Shown: positions 52,781 through 60,281 of the stretch, piece after piece
How the letters are laid out: the number at the start of each line of letters is the position of its first letter
Position numbering within the stretch: position 1 is the stretch's first letter
Origin: Mucilaginibacter psychrotolerans
Lineage (GTDB): Bacteria > Bacteroidota > Bacteroidia > Sphingobacteriales > Sphingobacteriaceae
Reading direction: 5' to 3'
DNA: 64,000 bases
Assembly: GCF_004519315.1 (NCBI RefSeq)
Contig: NZ_SOZE01000018.1
Coordinates: 62,001-126,000 of the forward strand
Position numbers and translations under genes: made by a program
Notes under the pieces: model-generated
Databases searched by the model: none
What the model was told of the DNA's origin: nothing
Seen by the model: only the letters and a program-made list of their open reading frames with translations

Positions 52781-53374
52781 ATGAAAACAACAATATTCAC
52801 CATCTTAGCTATCGTAGTATTAGCTTTGGGTAACACAAATTCAAGCTTCGCTTCCGTAAAAAACGATAACAAAGAAGTAAGCACCATCTTAACAAACGTA
52901 AGCCACATCAGCAAAATAGAAGTACACGGAAACGTGGAGCTTTACGTATCAGACGGCAATGCCGACCAGGTAAAGGTTTACAACCAGTACTACGCTGAAA
53001 GCGCTTTGGTGCAAAGCCAGAACGGCGTGTTGCGTATATCATCCTATAAAACTGAAAAATTGGTAGTATGGGTTACCGCCGCAGATTTGCGCGAGATTGC
53101 CGCTTACGATAACGCAGCCATCAAATCATTCGGCAGCTTATCTAAGATAGACCTGGACGTTAACCTTTACAACAACGCTACCGCCCAGTTGAATTTGGAA
53201 GCTTACCGCGCAACCTTAATGGTAAATGATAATGCCAAAGTAACCTTAACCGGCAGCGTTACCGAGTACTGCTTAAAATACGCCGACTCTGCCACCGTGG
53301 TAAACGATAACTTCATCACCGTAAACGAAAGCAAAATACAAATCGATGCCAGAAGAGATATCGCCGGCTTATAA
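52781..53374 (+). CDS. DUF2807-type exported protein, copy 2
   Basis: 197 residues, signal peptide about 1-25 (ending SSFAS). It shares most of its length with copy 1: ISKIEVHGNVELYVSDGNAD, KVYNQYYAESALVQSQNGVL and VWVTAADLREIAAYDNAAIK. The last 30 residues diverge. It is a tandem duplicate whose upstream region was duplicated too. The function is unknown. Confidence 0.85.
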   Translation: MKTTIFTILAIVVLALGNTNSSFASVKNDNKEVSTILTNVSHISKIEVHGNVELYVSDGNADQVKVYNQYYAESALVQSQNGVLRISSYKTEKLVVWVTAADLREIAAYDNAAIKSFGSLSKIDLDVNLYNNATAQLNLEAYRATLMVNDNAKVTLTGSVTEYCLKYADSATVVNDNFITVNESKIQIDARRDIAGL

Positions 53375-53406
53375 TCAGCATCTTAAACAACCCTACATAT
53401 ACCAAA

Positions 53407-53437
53407 AAAGCTGTTGCCTGGCAACGGCTTTTTTTAT
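53407..53437 (+). terminator. rho-independent terminator
   Basis: AAGCTGTTGCC / GGCAACGGCTT arms, then a T run. It follows DUF2807 copy 2. Confidence 0.8.
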
Positions 53438-53449
53438 TTAGTTTTTAAT

Positions 53450-53475
53450 GTAACTTCAAGCCATATAAAGGCGTC
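53450..53475 (+). promoter_or_regulatory. putative ECF sigma promoter
   Basis: GTAAC (53450-53454), 17 bp, CGTC (53472-53475), then AAAA. It lies 22 bp before the start of DUF2807 copy 3. Confidence 0.5.
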
Positions 53476-53497
53476 AAAAAAACAAAACACACAAACC

Positions 53498-54223
53498 ATG
53501 AAAAATACCTTTACCAAAATATTCATTTTAGCCGTGCTTTCGGTTAGTTTGCTCACTTCATCATGCAGGCGGTTCAGGCCCGTGCATGGCTCGGGCGTAG
53601 CAGGTACCGAAAAGCGTACGGTGGTTAGCTTCAGTAAAATTGATGTATCAGGCGGGTTAAAGGTTATCCTTACGCAGGATAGTTCCTCTACCGTAAGTGT
53701 TACTGCAGACGATAATCTGCTTAAATACATCAAAACCGTTATTGAAGGCAACAAGTTGCGTATTTACACCACCCGCAATATCCAAAGCCAAACACAGGTG
53801 CTGGTTACCATCGGCCTTAAGCAACTGGAATCGCTGGAAGCATCGGGCGCGGTAGAAATATCTTCTATCGGTCGCATCACCACTAAAGACCTCGACCTTG
53901 ATTTTTCAGGGTCTACCCATGTAGACCTGGACATCAGCGCCGCCGACGTGCATACCGAGGGCAGCGGTAGCACCGAACTGAAGCTGAAGGGCCAGGCGGC
54001 ATCGCACCATGTAAATTTAAGTGGCAGTAGCGATATAGATGCGCTTGATTTTGTAGTAGGCAAATACGATATCGAAACTTCCGGCGCCAGCCATTGCCGC
54101 ATTAACGTGCTCAAAGACCTTGGCGTACACAGTAGCGGCTCGTCAGAGATTGAGTACCGTGGCAGCCCATCGAACGTAAGCAGCGATAAATCGGGGGCGG
54201 CATCGATAACGAAGATTAATTAA
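53498..54223 (+). CDS. DUF2807-type lipoprotein, copy 3
   Basis: 241 residues from ATG 53498 (MKNTFTKIFILAVLSVSLLT); the frame upstream to 53414 is not coding. It has a lipoprotein signal ending TSSC (Cys about 24). The DUF2807 repeat runs through the body: FSKIDVSGGLKVILTQDSSS, ESLEASGAVEISSIGRITTK, SGSTHVDLDIS, and SGSSDIDALDF. More divergent than copies 1 and 2 and lipidated, so it is probably anchored at the outer membrane. It has an ECF-like promoter. Confidence 0.88.
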   Translation: MKNTFTKIFILAVLSVSLLTSSCRRFRPVHGSGVAGTEKRTVVSFSKIDVSGGLKVILTQDSSSTVSVTADDNLLKYIKTVIEGNKLRIYTTRNIQSQTQVLVTIGLKQLESLEASGAVEISSIGRITTKDLDLDFSGSTHVDLDISAADVHTEGSGSTELKLKGQAASHHVNLSGSSDIDALDFVVGKYDIETSGASHCRINVLKDLGVHSSGSSEIEYRGSPSNVSSDKSGAASITKIN

Positions 54224-54254
54224 TATTATAGAATATTAAACGATTTTAAAGGAA

Positions 54255-54287
54255 GTGGATGTAATTATACATCCGCTTTTCTTTTTT
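54255..54287 (+). terminator. rho-independent terminator
   Basis: GTGGATGTA-ATTA-TACATCCGC then a T-rich tail. It ends DUF2807 copy 3 and lies just before the next ATG (54294). Confidence 0.75.
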
Positions 54288-54293
54288 ATAAAG

Positions 54294-54656
54294 ATGAATA
54301 CCCGGAGAAATAGGATGTATATCGTAATGGCTATTGTGGCTATTCTGTTCGTAAAAAACTACAAGAGCTTTTTCAGGAGTTTTTATATGAGCGAACCATG
54401 CCAATTGGAGGCTAAAGCAAAAGATCTAACTTTAGACGGCTTAGTACTGAAAAAATATACTCATCAGTACCGAACTATTGAAATAAAAGGTAGGTGGTTT
54501 AACGATGTGTTTTATATTAGTAACCTCGAAGATTCCCTGTTGTGGAAGTCTGTTCGTGTCAATGATTCCATCCTAAAGAAACCCAATAGCCTGGCTTTTT
54601 ACCTTACACGGCACGGTAAAAAGATTGAAATAGAAACACGCTATAATTGCAAATAG
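54294..54656 (+). CDS. hypothetical single-span membrane protein
   Basis: 120 residues from ATG 54294 (MNTRRNRMYIVMAIVAILFV). Basic N-terminus and a membrane helix about 8-21; then a beta-type domain (LDGLVLKKYTHQYRTIEIKG). The family is not recognised. The downstream frame beyond its TAG stays open with coding-like sequence (see the next entry). Confidence 0.65.
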   Translation: MNTRRNRMYIVMAIVAILFVKNYKSFFRSFYMSEPCQLEAKAKDLTLDGLVLKKYTHQYRTIEIKGRWFNDVFYISNLEDSLLWKSVRVNDSILKKPNSLAFYLTRHGKKIEIETRYNCK

Positions 54657-54775
54657 CTCTTCTTGAACGGCGATAGGAAAGAAACCTATTTGGCCGACAT
54701 GTATGCCTATCCACGCACTGGTAAGCCCGTAAGCAGCAAGCTGGTAAAATTCCAAATCGAGCCCGATGCTAAATA
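54657..54775 (+). other. coding-like remnant in frame behind a TAG
   Basis: The frame of the preceding gene continues after TAG for 39 codons to TAA: LFLNGDRKETYLADMYAYPR, then TGKPVSSKLVKFQIEPDAK. The composition is coding-like. It could be the true 3' end of a gene broken by a stop, or the end of another gene lost upstream. Confidence 0.4.
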
Positions 54776-54794
54776 ATCTTTCAAAATAAATTCA

Positions 54795-54802
54795 TACTTT
54801 TG
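54795..54802 (+). promoter_or_regulatory. -7 element of the tig promoter
   Basis: TACTTTTG fits TAnnTTTG; a hairpin follows in the leader. Confidence 0.7.
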
Positions 54803-54817
54803 CGCCTCTAAAAAGCT

Positions 54818-54850
54818 GCCATGCGTTGTAATTATCCGCATGGCTGTTTT
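54818..54850 (+). promoter_or_regulatory. terminator-like hairpin in the tig leader
   Basis: GCCATGCG (54818-54825) and CGCATGGC (54837-54844) pair perfectly; TGTTTTT follows. The ATG of tig is 33 bp further. It may attenuate transcription. Confidence 0.55.
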
Positions 54851-54877
54851 TGCATTAAACACAATCCGGTAAAAAAG

Positions 54878-56230
54878 ATGAATATATCACAGGAAAAAAT
54901 CGATAGCCTGAACACGGTCGTAAAAATCAACTTGGCGCCGGCTGATTACCAGCCACGCGTTGAAAAACTAATTAAAGAACAAGCCAAAAAAGCCAAGATA
55001 CCTGGTTTCCGCCCGGGTATGGTGCCTGCCGCGCATATCAAGAAAATGTATGGCAAAAGCATCCTGGTTGAAGAGATCAACAACCTGCTAAGCGATACTT
55101 TGAACAAATACCTCGAAGATGAAAAACTGGAAGTATTGGGCCAGCCTTTGCCAAAACGCGAAGACGACCACAAAGAATACAACTGGGATTTTGCCGACGA
55201 TTTTGAGTTTAATTACGAAATTGGTTTGGCACCTGCCTTCGATATCGACTTTACATCTAAAGACCAGATAACGCAATACATCATCAAAGCCGACGAGGAA
55301 ACTTTGGCCCAAAGGGTTAAAAGCATCCGTCGTGCTTATGGCAAAATGACAAATCCTGACGTATCGGCAGATGGTGACGTGCTTTATTCCGAATTGGTGC
55401 AGCTTTCTCCGGATGGTAGCATTTTTGAGGATGGCATTAGCAACACTGCATCCGTACGTTTAGATTTGATGACCGATGAAGCCATAAAAGCATCATTAAT
55501 AGGTTTGAAAAAAGGCGACGAAGCAGTGATTGACTTGCAGGCAGCATTTAATAATGATGCAGCTAAAATTGCCGGTTTATTGAAGATTGACGAGGAAACA
55601 GCAGCTGAGCTGAAATCGAGTTTTAAGTTAACGGTTAAAAACGTAAACCGTTTAGATGAAGCCGATTTGAACCAGGAGTTCTTTGACAAATTATTTGGTG
55701 AAGGTACCGTAACTACCGAAGAAGGTTTTAGGGAAAAAATTACCGAGGAAGTGGAGACCATGATGCAGCAGGATAGCGAACGCAAACTGCAGAACGATAT
55801 CTACAACTACAGCCTCAATAAAGTGCAGTTTAACCTGCCCGACGATTTCCTGAAACGCTGGTTGCAGGCCACTAATGAAAAACTTAGTGCCGAAGAACTG
55901 GAAGGCGGTTACGACGATTTCGCAAAAAACCTGAAGTGGACGCTGATTGCTAATAAACTGGTACGCGATGCAAACATAGATATCAAATACGAGGAAGTGT
56001 TTAATTATGCAAAAGCAAGCTTAGATCAGCAGTTCCGCGCGTATAGCCAGCAGTCGTTGCCTGATGAGCAATTGTCGCAATACACTGTGCAATACCTGCA
56101 AAACAAAGAACAGGCCAACAAGATATTCGAGGAAGTAAAAGCCGTAAAGGTTTTCGATTACGTAAAAAGCGTAATTACCCTGGATAAAAAAGAGATACTG
56201 TTTACAGATTTTAACAAACTGGAAGATTAA
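54878..56230 (+). CDS. tig: trigger factor
   Basis: Ribosome-associated chaperone and peptidyl-prolyl isomerase. 450 residues from ATG 54878 (MNISQEKIDSLNTVVKINLA); the frame before it is not coding. The ribosome-docking motif is PGFRPGMVPAAHIKKMYGKS. The middle domain is divergent from FKBP, as usual in this phylum; the C-terminal substrate-holding helices run to the end (YLQNKEQANKIFEEVKAVKV). clpP and clpX follow, the classic order. Confidence 0.95.
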   Translation: MNISQEKIDSLNTVVKINLAPADYQPRVEKLIKEQAKKAKIPGFRPGMVPAAHIKKMYGKSILVEEINNLLSDTLNKYLEDEKLEVLGQPLPKREDDHKEYNWDFADDFEFNYEIGLAPAFDIDFTSKDQITQYIIKADEETLAQRVKSIRRAYGKMTNPDVSADGDVLYSELVQLSPDGSIFEDGISNTASVRLDLMTDEAIKASLIGLKKGDEAVIDLQAAFNNDAAKIAGLLKIDEETAAELKSSFKLTVKNVNRLDEADLNQEFFDKLFGEGTVTTEEGFREKITEEVETMMQQDSERKLQNDIYNYSLNKVQFNLPDDFLKRWLQATNEKLSAEELEGGYDDFAKNLKWTLIANKLVRDANIDIKYEEVFNYAKASLDQQFRAYSQQSLPDEQLSQYTVQYLQNKEQANKIFEEVKAVKVFDYVKSVITLDKKEILFTDFNKLED

Positions 56231-56259
56231 GCAGCTCCCGATTTTAAACATCCTTTACC

Positions 56260-56289
56260 AAAAGCATTTGCCCAACAGCAGATGCTTTT
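56260..56289 (+). terminator. hairpin after tig
   Basis: AAAAGCATTTGC and GCAGATGCTTTT arms in the gap between tig and clpP. Confidence 0.65.
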
Positions 56290-56315
56290 GGCGTTTAAGA
56301 AGACAATGGCCAACC

Positions 56316-56398
56316 CCCTCTAAATCTCCCCCGGTAGGGGAGACTTGAGCCGGGTTTTTAAAGCCCTCCCTTCCGGGGAGGGTTTGGGTGGGGCTTCT
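56316..56398. repeat. CCCCTCTAAATC/CCCTCCCTTCCGGGG-type intergenic repeat
   Basis: Consists of CCCCCTCTAAATCTCCCC, GGTAGGGGAGACTTGAGCC and CCCTCCCTTCCGGGGAGGGT blocks, with an inner GGGGAG palindrome. It looks like a non-coding dispersed repeat between tig and clpP. Confidence 0.55.
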
Positions 56399-56498
56399 TT
56401 TTTTACTTTACACAAACTTTATATCGCCAAATCTATTCAACTAAAAACTATATTTAGCCCTGTAACAAAAACGAATTAAAATATAACACATATATATC

Positions 56499-57227
56499 AT
56501 GAGCAGTAATATCGATAAGAACGAATTCCGTAAATACGCTGTTAAGCATCACCGCTTAAACGGCCTAACCGTAGATAAATACCTTTCCACCTTCGATCGC
56601 AACAACCAGCCGGCCGGCATTTACAACCCAACCGGAATGACACCTTATATCATCGAAGAACGCCAGATGAACGTTGCCCAGATGGACGTATTCTCGCGTT
56701 TGATGATGGACCGCATCATTTTTCTGGGCGATGCTATTTATGATCAAAACGCAAACATTATTCAGGCTCAATTGCTTTTCTTGCAGTCGGCAGATGCTAA
56801 GCGCGATATTCAAATTTACATTAACTCGCCGGGCGGCTCGGTTTATGCGGGTTTGGGTATTTATGATACCATGCAATTCATCTCTAACGACGTTGCCACC
56901 ATCTGTACAGGTATGGCAGCATCAATGGGCGCCGTATTATTATGCGCAGGTACAGCAGGCAAAAGGGCGGCGTTGCCACACTCGAGGGTGATGATACACC
57001 AGCCATCGGGCGGTGCGCAAGGCCAGCAAAGCGATATCGAAATCACGTATCACGAAATCACTAAACTGAAAAAAGAACTGTACCAGATTATTGCCGACCA
57101 TAGCGGTGCATCGTACGAGAAGGTTTGGGAAGCATCAGACCGCGACTACTGGATGATTGCCGATGAAGCCAAAGAATTTGGTATGGTTGATGAAGTTTTA
57201 AAAGGTAACAATAATAAAGTAAAATAA
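56499..57227 (+). CDS. clpP: ATP-dependent Clp protease proteolytic subunit
   Basis: Serine peptidase that forms the proteolytic chamber with ClpX. 242 residues, somewhat longer than E. coli ClpP because of a 45-residue N-terminal stretch. The triad is intact: Ser142 in GMAASMGAVLL, His167 in VMIHQPSGG and Asp216 in SDRDYWM, 49 residues after the His as in E. coli. PGGSVYAGLGIYDTMQ is the family signature. A hairpin lies between it and clpX. Confidence 0.97.
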   Translation: MSSNIDKNEFRKYAVKHHRLNGLTVDKYLSTFDRNNQPAGIYNPTGMTPYIIEERQMNVAQMDVFSRLMMDRIIFLGDAIYDQNANIIQAQLLFLQSADAKRDIQIYINSPGGSVYAGLGIYDTMQFISNDVATICTGMAASMGAVLLCAGTAGKRAALPHSRVMIHQPSGGAQGQQSDIEITYHEITKLKKELYQIIADHSGASYEKVWEASDRDYWMIADEAKEFGMVDEVLKGNNNKVK

Positions 57228-57232
57228 TCAAA

Positions 57233-57266
57233 CAAAGCTGCGCAACGTGGGCGTTGTGCAGCTTTG
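57233..57266 (+). terminator. hairpin between clpP and clpX
   Basis: CAAAGCTGCGCAACG and CGTTGTGCAGCTTTG arms, without a good T run. It may be a partial terminator that lowers clpX relative to clpP. Confidence 0.6.
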
Positions 57267-57310
57267 CAATTAAATATTTAATTGATTATTTTTGATAAAC
57301 CAATTAACAA

Positions 57311-58549
57311 ATGAACAAGAACAGCAAGGAGATCAGGTGCTCGTTTTGCGGGGCAGGTAAGCAGGATTCGCTGATGCTGATAGCCGGGCTAGACGCGCAT
57401 ATTTGCGATAAGTGCGTTAACCAGGCTAACGAGATACTGGCGGAAGAGCTTAAAGTGCGGAAGGTAAAGGCATCGCCATCATCGCCCGCTGTTTTAAAAC
57501 CGGCAGAAATAAAGAGCCACCTCGACCAATACATTATCGGCCAGGACGACGCCAAAAAAGTGCTGGCGGTATCGGTCTATAACCACTACAAACGCCTTAA
57601 CCAGCGTGTGGATAAGGATGAGGTAGAGATAGAGAAATCGAACATCATTATGGTGGGCGAAACCGGTACAGGCAAAACCCTGCTGGCCAAAACCCTCGCC
57701 AAGGTACTGAACGTCCCTTTCTGCATTTGCGATGCTACGGTACTTACCGAAGCAGGCTATGTGGGTGAAGATGTGGAAAGCATCCTTACCCGTTTATTAC
57801 AAAGCGCAGATTACGATGTGACCGCTGCTGAACGCGGCATTGTTTACATTGATGAAGTAGATAAAATTGCCCGTAAGAGCGATAACGCTTCTATCACACG
57901 CGATGTAAGCGGCGAAGGCGTACAGCAGGCATTATTAAAAATTTTGGAAGGAACCATGGTTAACGTACCACCACAAGGCGGCCGTAAACACCCCGACCAA
58001 AAGATGATTACCGTAAACACCAGTAACATCTTATTTATATGCGGCGGTGCTTTTGATGGTATAGACAGGAAGATAGCCAACAGGCTGCGTACCCAAACTG
58101 TAGGTTATAAAATGAAGCGCGACGACGGTGAGGTAGATATGAAGAACCTGTACAAATACATTACCCCGCAGGATCTGAAGTCGTTTGGGTTGATACCTGA
58201 GTTGATTGGCCGTTTGCCGGTGCTTACGTACCTTAATCCATTGGATAGGGAAGCCCTGCATAATATACTTACCGAGCCGAAGAACTCGCTGCTGAAACAG
58301 TACAAAAAACTGTTTGAGTACGAAGGCGTGAAGCTGGAGTTTGATGTAGATGTGCTCGACTTTATTGTGGATAAGGCGATGGAGTTTAAATTAGGTGCCC
58401 GCGGCCTGCGTTCTATCTGCGAAGCCATCATGATAGATGCGATGTTCGAGTTCCCGTCGCAGAAGGATGTTAAGCGTTTAAACGTAACATTAGAATATGC
58501 CCGGGAGAAGTTCGAAAAGTCAGATCTGAAAAAATTAAAGGTGGCATAA
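57311..58549 (+). CDS. clpX: ATP-dependent Clp protease ATPase subunit ClpX
   Basis: AAA+ unfoldase that feeds ClpP. 412 residues. The N-terminal zinc-binding domain has Cys pairs in CSFCGAG and HICDKCVNQ; Walker A is MVGETGTGKTLLAKTL, Walker B is IVYIDEVDKIA, and the pore loop is GYVGEDVE. The sensor block is RNGRG-like KLGARGLRSI. It starts at ATG 57311. Confidence 0.97.
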   Translation: MNKNSKEIRCSFCGAGKQDSLMLIAGLDAHICDKCVNQANEILAEELKVRKVKASPSSPAVLKPAEIKSHLDQYIIGQDDAKKVLAVSVYNHYKRLNQRVDKDEVEIEKSNIIMVGETGTGKTLLAKTLAKVLNVPFCICDATVLTEAGYVGEDVESILTRLLQSADYDVTAAERGIVYIDEVDKIARKSDNASITRDVSGEGVQQALLKILEGTMVNVPPQGGRKHPDQKMITVNTSNILFICGGAFDGIDRKIANRLRTQTVGYKMKRDDGEVDMKNLYKYITPQDLKSFGLIPELIGRLPVLTYLNPLDREALHNILTEPKNSLLKQYKKLFEYEGVKLEFDVDVLDFIVDKAMEFKLGARGLRSICEAIMIDAMFEFPSQKDVKRLNVTLEYAREKFEKSDLKKLKVA

Positions 58550-58571
58550 CAATAATTTAGCTTTAAATAGC

Positions 58572-58579
58572 TATCTTTG
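58572..58579 (+). promoter_or_regulatory. -7 element of the AMP nucleosidase promoter
   Basis: TATCTTTG fits TAnnTTTG. The leader holds a GCAGCCCTGGC / GCCGGGGTTTGC stem. An AGGAG Shine-Dalgarno-like word (58680-58684) precedes ATG 58694, unusual in this window. Confidence 0.6.
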
Positions 58580-58693
58580 TAGTATAATACAACGCAGCCC
58601 TGGCTATAACCCGCCGGGGTTTGCTGTATAAAAAGGTTTTTAAACGCCCCCAAAGGAATTCGCCAATGGGATAAATAATAGGAGAACTCAAAA

Positions 58694-59554
58694 ATGAACG
58701 AACAATTAGATGTTAAAAAAGACGAAACAACATCAGACGCCAAGAAGATTAAAGAAGTACAATCGCCCGTGAAATCGGGGCTGAAAACCAAGGACGCTAT
58801 TGTAGCCAACTGGCTGCCGCGTTACACCGGCAGGCCGCTTGATGGTTTCGGCAAATACATCATCCTTACCAATTTTTCTAAATACCTGCAGCTGTTTTCG
58901 GAGTGGAACGAGAATGCACCCATCATGGGCCTGGATAAACCCATGCAAAGCGTAACCGCCAATGGTATTACCATTATCAACTTCGGTATGGGTAGCTCAG
59001 TAGCTGCAACCGTAATGGACCTGCTCACAGCCATACAGCCCGAAGCAGTAATATTTTTAGGCAAATGCGGTGGCTTGAAAAAGAAGAACAACGTAGGCGA
59101 CCTGATACTGCCCATAGCGGCCATACGAGGGGAGGGTACGTCTAACGATTACCTGCCTGCCGAAGTACCCGCATTGCCCGCCTTTGCCCTGCAGAAAGCG
59201 ATCTCTACCACCATACGCGATTTTGGACGCGATTATTGGACAGGTACCTGCTATACCACCAATCGCCGCGTGTGGGAGCACGATAAAGAATTTAAGAAAT
59301 ACCTGAAAGATTTGCGTGCTATGGCCATAGATATGGAAACTGCAACCATCTTCACCACCGGTTTCGCTAACAAGATCCCGACTGGCGCACTGCTGCTGGT
59401 ATCTGATCAGCCGATGATACCGGAAGGCGTGAAAACCGCCGAAAGCGACTCAACTGTCACCGAGCAATACGTAGAGACCCACCTGCGTGTCGGTATCGAA
59501 TCGTTGAAACAACTCATCAACGGCGGGTTGACGGTTAAGCACCTGAAATTTTAA
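58694..59554 (+). CDS. amn: AMP nucleosidase, short Bacteroidota type
   Basis: Splits AMP to adenine and ribose 5-phosphate, part of purine balance. 286 residues, shorter than E. coli Amn (484). GKYIILTNFSKYLQLFSEW and FLGKCGGLKKKNNVGDLILP are characteristic of the nucleoside-phosphorylase fold; the substrate block is AIDMETATIF with the following DQPMIPEGVK. The lysine-rich N-terminus (about 1-45) is an extension. It has its own promoter and terminator. Confidence 0.88.
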   Translation: MNEQLDVKKDETTSDAKKIKEVQSPVKSGLKTKDAIVANWLPRYTGRPLDGFGKYIILTNFSKYLQLFSEWNENAPIMGLDKPMQSVTANGITIINFGMGSSVAATVMDLLTAIQPEAVIFLGKCGGLKKKNNVGDLILPIAAIRGEGTSNDYLPAEVPALPAFALQKAISTTIRDFGRDYWTGTCYTTNRRVWEHDKEFKKYLKDLRAMAIDMETATIFTTGFANKIPTGALLLVSDQPMIPEGVKTAESDSTVTEQYVETHLRVGIESLKQLINGGLTVKHLKF

Positions 59555-59637
59555 TTGGCTTAGTTCATTGGTGCAAAGCTGTCAGTGTTAATGCCGCGAC
59601 CAAGGACGAATAGAATATTTAGCCTACAGAATAAAAC

Positions 59638-59667
59638 AAAAATGCCCTCCAACGTGGGCATTTTTTT
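59638..59667. terminator. bidirectional rho-independent terminator
   Basis: AAATGCCC-TCCAACGT-GGGCATTT with T runs outward on both strands. It separates converging genes. Confidence 0.9.
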
Positions 59668-59682
59668 TGTTTTATTCCATCT

Positions 59683-60249
59683 TCAATTTCCTGTTGAATA
59701 CCTTTTTGTTGCTTTAAGGCAATCGATTAATAGTGGCTCGTTCCTTGGGTCGTTTAGATGAGGGATATCATCGTAGTCTGGCAGCTTTCTTAAAATTTTA
59801 ATTGTATTTCCATATGCAAAGGCGGTTATCCAATCGCTGCCGAACGATGAGACAATGTTCCAAAAATAACCCGTGTACGACACGTTGCCGTTTACGACTA
59901 TAACAAACTGCCGCCCGCAGCATAGGGGGATATTGAGGTTGTATATTCGTTTAACAACGGCTTCTGGTACAGTGAACCAATATTCCTCTTGTATAAGTTG
60001 ATTATTTGCTGGGTTTCGTAGAGTATCCGTTTTTGTCATCAATTTTAATTCGGAATCTTTGATAAAGGCTGTGTCTTCGAGGTTGGCTGGTTCTATTTTA
60101 AACAAGTCTTCTATGGCGCTTGTTGCTCTGCTTACGTTTGGTACGTGACGTTTTAATAAATAAAATTCAATCCGGCCTAAACCCGTACTATTTTGCGCAT
60201 AGCAGGGGCAGTAAGCCATCATAAAAACAAATGTCAAAACTTTATACAT
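59683..60249 (-). CDS. hypothetical secreted protein
   Basis: 188 residues from ATG 60249; ATG 60276 would add nine residues. Signal peptide ends near CYAQ. The frame upstream of 60276 overlaps the next gene and is not coding. The mature part (NSTGLGRIEFYLLKRHVPNV) has a Cys pair (LCCGRQ) and beta-type sequence. The family is not recognised. It follows the A2M-like gene on the same strand with a gap of about 30 bp, possibly co-transcribed. Confidence 0.75.
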   Translation of the reverse strand: MYKVLTFVFMMAYCPCYAQNSTGLGRIEFYLLKRHVPNVSRATSAIEDLFKIEPANLEDTAFIKDSELKLMTKTDTLRNPANNQLIQEEYWFTVPEAVVKRIYNLNIPLCCGRQFVIVVNGNVSYTGYFWNIVSSFGSDWITAFAYGNTIKILRKLPDYDDIPHLNDPRNEPLLIDCLKATKRYSTGN

Positions 60250-60281
60250 ACTGTTAAAATTATCAAAAATTTTCATACCGA

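Noticed and set aside
56922..57146. Loss of the ClpP catalytic Asp (an Ala seemed to sit at its place)
   Set aside because: Counting from the catalytic His, the family Asp is 49 residues on. That is Asp216 in SDRDYWM, so the triad is intact.
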